The position numbers and the translations under genes were made by a program. A DNA stretch of 8,172 nt, taken from the NCBI GenBank assembly GCA_030151105.1, contig JASLEN010000367.1, positions 1 to 8,172 of the forward strand. Reading direction: 5' to 3'. Origin of the DNA: Dysgonomonas sp. (GTDB lineage: Bacteria > Bacteroidota > Bacteroidia > Bacteroidales > Dysgonomonadaceae). Below the pieces are notes generated by a model that ran no database searches, had not been told where the DNA came from, and saw only the letters and a list, made by a program, of their open reading frames with translations. Below are positions 5,585-8,172 of the stretch, in pieces. Position 1 is the stretch's first letter. Every line of letters begins with the position of its first letter.

Positions 5585-6274
5585 ATGGACGTACTATACG
5601 AGGACAATCACCTCATCATCATCAACAAAAAAGCTGGAGAAATTACTCAAGGCGACAAAACAGGTGACACTCCCCTACCCGAGCTGGTAAAGGAATATTT
5701 GAAAGAGAAATACAACAAGCCAGGAAATGTATTCTGCGGAGTGGCACATCGTTTAGATAGACCCACAAGCGGGGTTATTGTATTTGCGAAAACAAGCAAA
5801 GCCTTATCGAGATTGAATGAGCTCTTCCGCAAAGATGATGTCACAAAAACATATTGGGCTATCGTCAGCGAATTGCCCAAACCAGAGGCTGCTACGCTAA
5901 AACACTATTTGTGGAAAAACGAGAAGCAAAACAAATCGTATGCATACCCCTCAAATAAGGAAAAGAAGGATGCAAAGTTGGCAATACTCAACTACAAAGT
6001 TCTGGTAGAAGGTGATAATTATACTCTTCTAGAGGTTAATTTGGAGACAGGACGCCATCATCAAATCCGCTGCCAATTGGCAGCTATTGGCTCTATTATA
6101 AAAGGAGACTTGAAGTATGGAGCAAAGCGCTCAAATCCAGATGGAAGCATAAGCCTACATGCCAGAAGCTTATCATTCATACATCCTGTATCAAAAGAGT
6201 TAATCTCCGTTACAGCGCCAGTACCTAATGATAATCTATGGAAGGCTCTGGAACAAGGAGCTAATGACAAGTAG
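5585..6274 (+). CDS. RluA-family RNA pseudouridine synthase lacking an S4 domain
   Basis: The 229-residue product is the catalytic core of an RluA-type pseudouridine synthase. It opens with VLYEDNHLIIINKKAGE (3-19). It then shows the signature HRLDRPTSGVIVFAKT (55-70) with catalytic Asp58, KTYWAIV (88-94) with the active-site tyrosine Y90, TGRHHQIR (155-162), and LHA (191-193). The family isomerises uridine to pseudouridine in rRNA or tRNA. There is no N-terminal S4 RNA-binding domain as in RluC or RluD, so this is the short RluA/TruC-like form, and its RNA target cannot be read from the sequence. ATG 5585 is preferred over an in-frame TTG at 5531, because the extra 18 codons would be translated from the terminator hairpin and have no family counterpart. 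Its TAG is directly followed by the stop codon of corA on the other strand. Confidence 0.92.
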   Translation: MDVLYEDNHLIIINKKAGEITQGDKTGDTPLPELVKEYLKEKYNKPGNVFCGVAHRLDRPTSGVIVFAKTSKALSRLNELFRKDDVTKTYWAIVSELPKPEAATLKHYLWKNEKQNKSYAYPSNKEKKDAKLAILNYKVLVEGDNYTLLEVNLETGRHHQIRCQLAAIGSIIKGDLKYGAKRSNPDGSISLHARSLSFIHPVSKELISVTAPVPNDNLWKALEQGANDK

Positions 6275-7336
6275 TTAAAACCATTTCTTCTTGCGCAGTA
6301 AAATAGACATTATAACTACCACAGCAATAAAAATACCCCAAGCAACCAAATAACCATACTCCCAATCCAGTTCGGGCATGACTTTGAAGTTCATACCCCA
6401 TACACCAACAAGAAAGGTGAGTGGAATGAAGATAGTGGACACTACCGTCAGACGCTTCATTACATCATTCATTTTCAAATTGTTATTATTATAATATAAA
6501 TCGAGAAGCGAAAGTAGCGACTCTTGGAAGTTATCTAAATTGTTGGATGTGGTACGCAATTTATCATCTAAGTTTTCGAAATAAACGAGATTCTCTTCAT
6601 TAACAAGTTTGTTACTATTATCTAGCAAATTATTGTGTTCTTCTCTAAATGATGAGAGAAAACGCTTGAGCTGCATGTGCGTAATACGCTTGGAATGAAG
6701 GAAGTGAAGCACATCTATTGTTTCTTTTTGCATAATAAGTTGATCTTCCACCTGAAAGAGTTGATCTTCTGATTTCAAGATCATCTCATTGTTCATGGTA
6801 TTGACTGTATTAAGCAGAGCATAAAGTAGAAAATCAGCACCTTTTCGTCGGAGTGTCAAGTTATTATCAACTATCAAGCGTTCTACATCCTTAAATACTG
6901 GCAGATCTGTTTCTTTGAAACTAATTATAAAATTCTCGCCCAATATAAATGCCATTTGCTCATCTTCTAACTCTCCATCAGCATTATAATGATAGCCAGA
7001 AACTAACGAAAATGTAACATCGTCATACAACACCACTTTCACTATATGAGGTTCGGTTAATAAATCTCGAACATCAAAACTATGCAACCCGAAGCTCTTA
7101 CATACTGTACTCACATATTCCACATCGGCTATTCCAGTCACCTTAAACCAGTTAACCTTATCAGGATTAATCTCTTTATGTAAATCAGCATGAGGAGAAA
7201 GCACCCGTCTTGCAATACTTTCTTTATCATATTGAACTAATTCGACAGAGGTCTGAAGCGTACAATTTTCTATTTTTGTATCCTTTTGCAAGGTATTGTC
7301 TATAAGTCTATTTCGTCGTTTTGCTCGTTTTCTCAT
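6275..7336 (-). CDS. corA: CorA-family divalent cation transporter
   Basis: The 353-residue product has the size and ending of Thermotoga CorA. A large cytoplasmic domain (1 to about 290) leads through a long helix to TM1 (about 294-313), the selectivity motif GMN (314-316), the periplasmic loop containing MPEL (320-323), TM2 (about 328-347), and the basic tail RKKKWF. The family forms homopentameric inner-membrane channels for Mg2+ (also Co2+/Ni2+). Compared from memory with Thermotoga CorA, Asp89 is matched by D91 but Asp253 of the inhibitory metal site by N255, and the usual HQRPK-type segment is replaced by TEPHIVK (94-100); see findings. This could be a divergent paralogue with altered gating or ion choice. 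The N-terminus is strongly basic (MRKRAKRRNR). The start is the ATG at 7334-7336. It is convergent with the pseudouridine synthase gene and divergent from the binding-protein gene. Confidence 0.93.
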   Translation of the reverse strand: MRKRAKRRNRLIDNTLQKDTKIENCTLQTSVELVQYDKESIARRVLSPHADLHKEINPDKVNWFKVTGIADVEYVSTVCKSFGLHSFDVRDLLTEPHIVKVVLYDDVTFSLVSGYHYNADGELEDEQMAFILGENFIISFKETDLPVFKDVERLIVDNNLTLRRKGADFLLYALLNTVNTMNNEMILKSEDQLFQVEDQLIMQKETIDVLHFLHSKRITHMQLKRFLSSFREEHNNLLDNSNKLVNEENLVYFENLDDKLRTTSNNLDNFQESLLSLLDLYYNNNNLKMNDVMKRLTVVSTIFIPLTFLVGVWGMNFKVMPELDWEYGYLVAWGIFIAVVVIMSILLRKKKWF

Positions 7337-7360
7337 CTTGTTTTCTGCAATATTAGAATG

Positions 7361-7368
7361 CTAAAGTA
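7361..7368 (-). promoter_or_regulatory. Weak candidate -7 element for corA
   Basis: On the minus strand 7368-7361 reads TACTTTAG, close to TAnnTTTG with one mismatch, about 25 bp before the corA ATG. No -33 element is visible. It is listed only because the 95-bp divergent gap must hold promoters for both genes. Confidence 0.25.
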
Positions 7369-7379
7369 GTAATATTCTG

Positions 7380-7387
7380 TATATTTG
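7380..7387 (+). promoter_or_regulatory. Candidate -7 promoter element for the ABC substrate-binding protein gene
   Basis: TATATTTG matches TAnnTTTG at all fixed positions, 44 bp before the ATG at 7432. The leader would be about 38 bases, too short for a cobalamin riboswitch. No clear -33 box or metal-regulator operator was found in the gap. Confidence 0.45.
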
Positions 7388-7431
7388 TTTCTAATCCATG
7401 TCGGATAGAATTCAATAATACGAAAAATTAG

Positions 7432-8172
7432 ATGAATAAAATATTACATTTTTTTCTGCTCGCAATATTTCTTTTTAGTTGTGGAAAGAAAGAAAATACG
7501 AATAACAGCATTCAAACTAGCGAAGAGTATAAAATAGAATACGCTAAAGGTTTCAATGTGCAAAAGACCAAAGACTATACTCACATCACTATCAACAATC
7601 CGTGGGATAGTACCAACCTATTGCAAAGCTATGTATTGGTGGATAAATCAATAGAAATACCTAGCAATCTGCCTAAAGGAGTCATCATTCGCACTCCCAT
7701 AACTCAAGCTGCTGCCATGTCGGTTATTCAATGTACCACCCTTGACGAATTGAATTCACTACACATAGTTACGGGTGTATGCGAACCACAATATATGGAT
7801 TTGGGATATGTGCAAGAAGGTATTAAAAATGGGAAAATTGCTGATCTGGGCATGGCTAGTAATCCAAGTACCGAGGCTTTGATACTACTCAGTCCTGATG
7901 CTATTTTCGTAGATCCAGTAGTGGGACAAAGTAGAGCAAGTATTGAGCGAACAAAGATTCCGATCATCCTCACCCCAGATTATACTGAGCCACATCCACT
8001 AGGACGTGCAGAGTGGATCAGATTTTACTCTCTATTTGTAGGGCAAGAATCTTTAGCCGACTCTCTATTTGCAATTACTGCAAGAAACTACAACGAAGTC
8101 AAAGAAGCCATAAACGCAGTAGAAAATAAACCATCTGTATTTCTAGACACAAGATATAGAGATAGTTGGAAT
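7432..8172 (+). CDS. Lipoprotein substrate-binding protein of an iron-chelate/heme/cobalamin ABC importer, 3'-truncated
   Basis: The frame is open from ATG 7432 to the last base (247 codons, no stop), so the 3' end lies outside the window. The N-terminus is a lipoprotein signal peptide ending in LFSC with lipidated Cys17. The rest resembles the periplasmic-binding-protein family that serves BtuCD/FecCD-type importers (Pfam Peripla_BP_2). Landmarks are GVIIRTPITQAAAMSVI (83-99), LNSLHIVTGVCEPQYM (107-122), GKIADLGMASNPSTEALILLSPDAIFV (134-160) and PHPLGRAEWIRF (187-198), a run often seen in Bacteroidota members. It would capture a ferric siderophore, heme or cobalamin in the periplasm; the ligand is not determined. 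Family members are about 360-390 residues, so roughly two thirds is present. FecCD permease and ATPase genes are expected to follow. The start has an A-rich leader and no Shine-Dalgarno sequence, as is usual here. Confidence 0.85.
   Translation, partial: MNKILHFFLLAIFLFSCGKKENTNNSIQTSEEYKIEYAKGFNVQKTKDYTHITINNPWDSTNLLQSYVLVDKSIEIPSNLPKGVIIRTPITQAAAMSVIQCTTLDELNSLHIVTGVCEPQYMDLGYVQEGIKNGKIADLGMASNPSTEALILLSPDAIFVDPVVGQSRASIERTKIPIILTPDYTEPHPLGRAEWIRFYSLFVGQESLADSLFAITARNYNEVKEAINAVENKPSVFLDTRYRDSWN

Noticed and set aside
7349..7376. Two AATATT boxes in the corA/binding-protein gap as a possible metal-regulator operator
   Set aside because: AATATT is a self-palindromic 6-mer common in this sequence. 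The flanks extend the symmetry only weakly, and no known Fur or Mur consensus could be matched.
1..8172. A new defence, mobile or multi-gene system
   Set aside because: All eight coding regions belong to recognisable housekeeping or transport families. There are no transposase, integrase, toxin-antitoxin or nuclease genes, no tandem repeats, no CRISPR spacing pattern and no tRNA boundary.

Overview
The window looks like ordinary chromosomal DNA from a member of the Bacteroidota, most likely an anaerobe of the order Bacteroidales. It is AT-rich and its genes lack clear Shine-Dalgarno sequences. Several intergenic regions carry exact matches to the TAnnTTTG -7 element of the Bacteroidota primary sigma factor. 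The proteins are also of Bacteroidales type: an A-type flavodiiron protein, an acetate/succinate-class CoA-transferase, a DUF4369-like/TlpA thioredoxin lipoprotein and a lipoprotein metal-chelate binding protein. Genus cannot be fixed by eye. I saw no mobile element, phage gene, CRISPR array, rRNA or tRNA, and no change in composition that would suggest recent transfer.

Layout. (1) 1-501 (+) is the C-terminal flavodoxin domain of a flavodiiron protein cut by the left edge, closed by a terminator. (2) 640-2426 (+) is a two-gene operon: a class I PLP aminotransferase and rdgB, joined by a 4-bp ATGA overlap and closed by a terminator. (3) 2742-4229 (+) is a single-gene unit for an acyl-CoA:carboxylate CoA-transferase with its own promoter and terminator. 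(4) 4363-5514 (+) encodes a thioredoxin-fold lipoprotein with a very clear terminator. (5) 5585-6274 (+) encodes an S4-less RluA-family pseudouridine synthase. (6) 6275-7336 (-) encodes a CorA-family transporter whose stop codon abuts that of the previous gene. (7) 7432-8172 (+) is a lipoprotein substrate-binding protein of an iron/heme/cobalamin ABC importer, cut by the right edge and divergent from corA.

The genes do not form one dedicated pathway. They are neighbouring housekeeping units: O2/NO detoxification, amino-acid and CoA metabolism for fermentation, nucleotide-pool cleaning, envelope thiol chemistry, RNA modification, and metal uptake. I found no evidence for an undescribed multi-gene system. 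The most interesting signals are small and regulatory. Two promoters share an identical 13-mer and an extended -7 motif, and each is overlapped by a perfect 8+8 bp dyad. Three terminators share one wobble-containing stem design. The CorA copy appears to have lost a magnesium-sensing aspartate.
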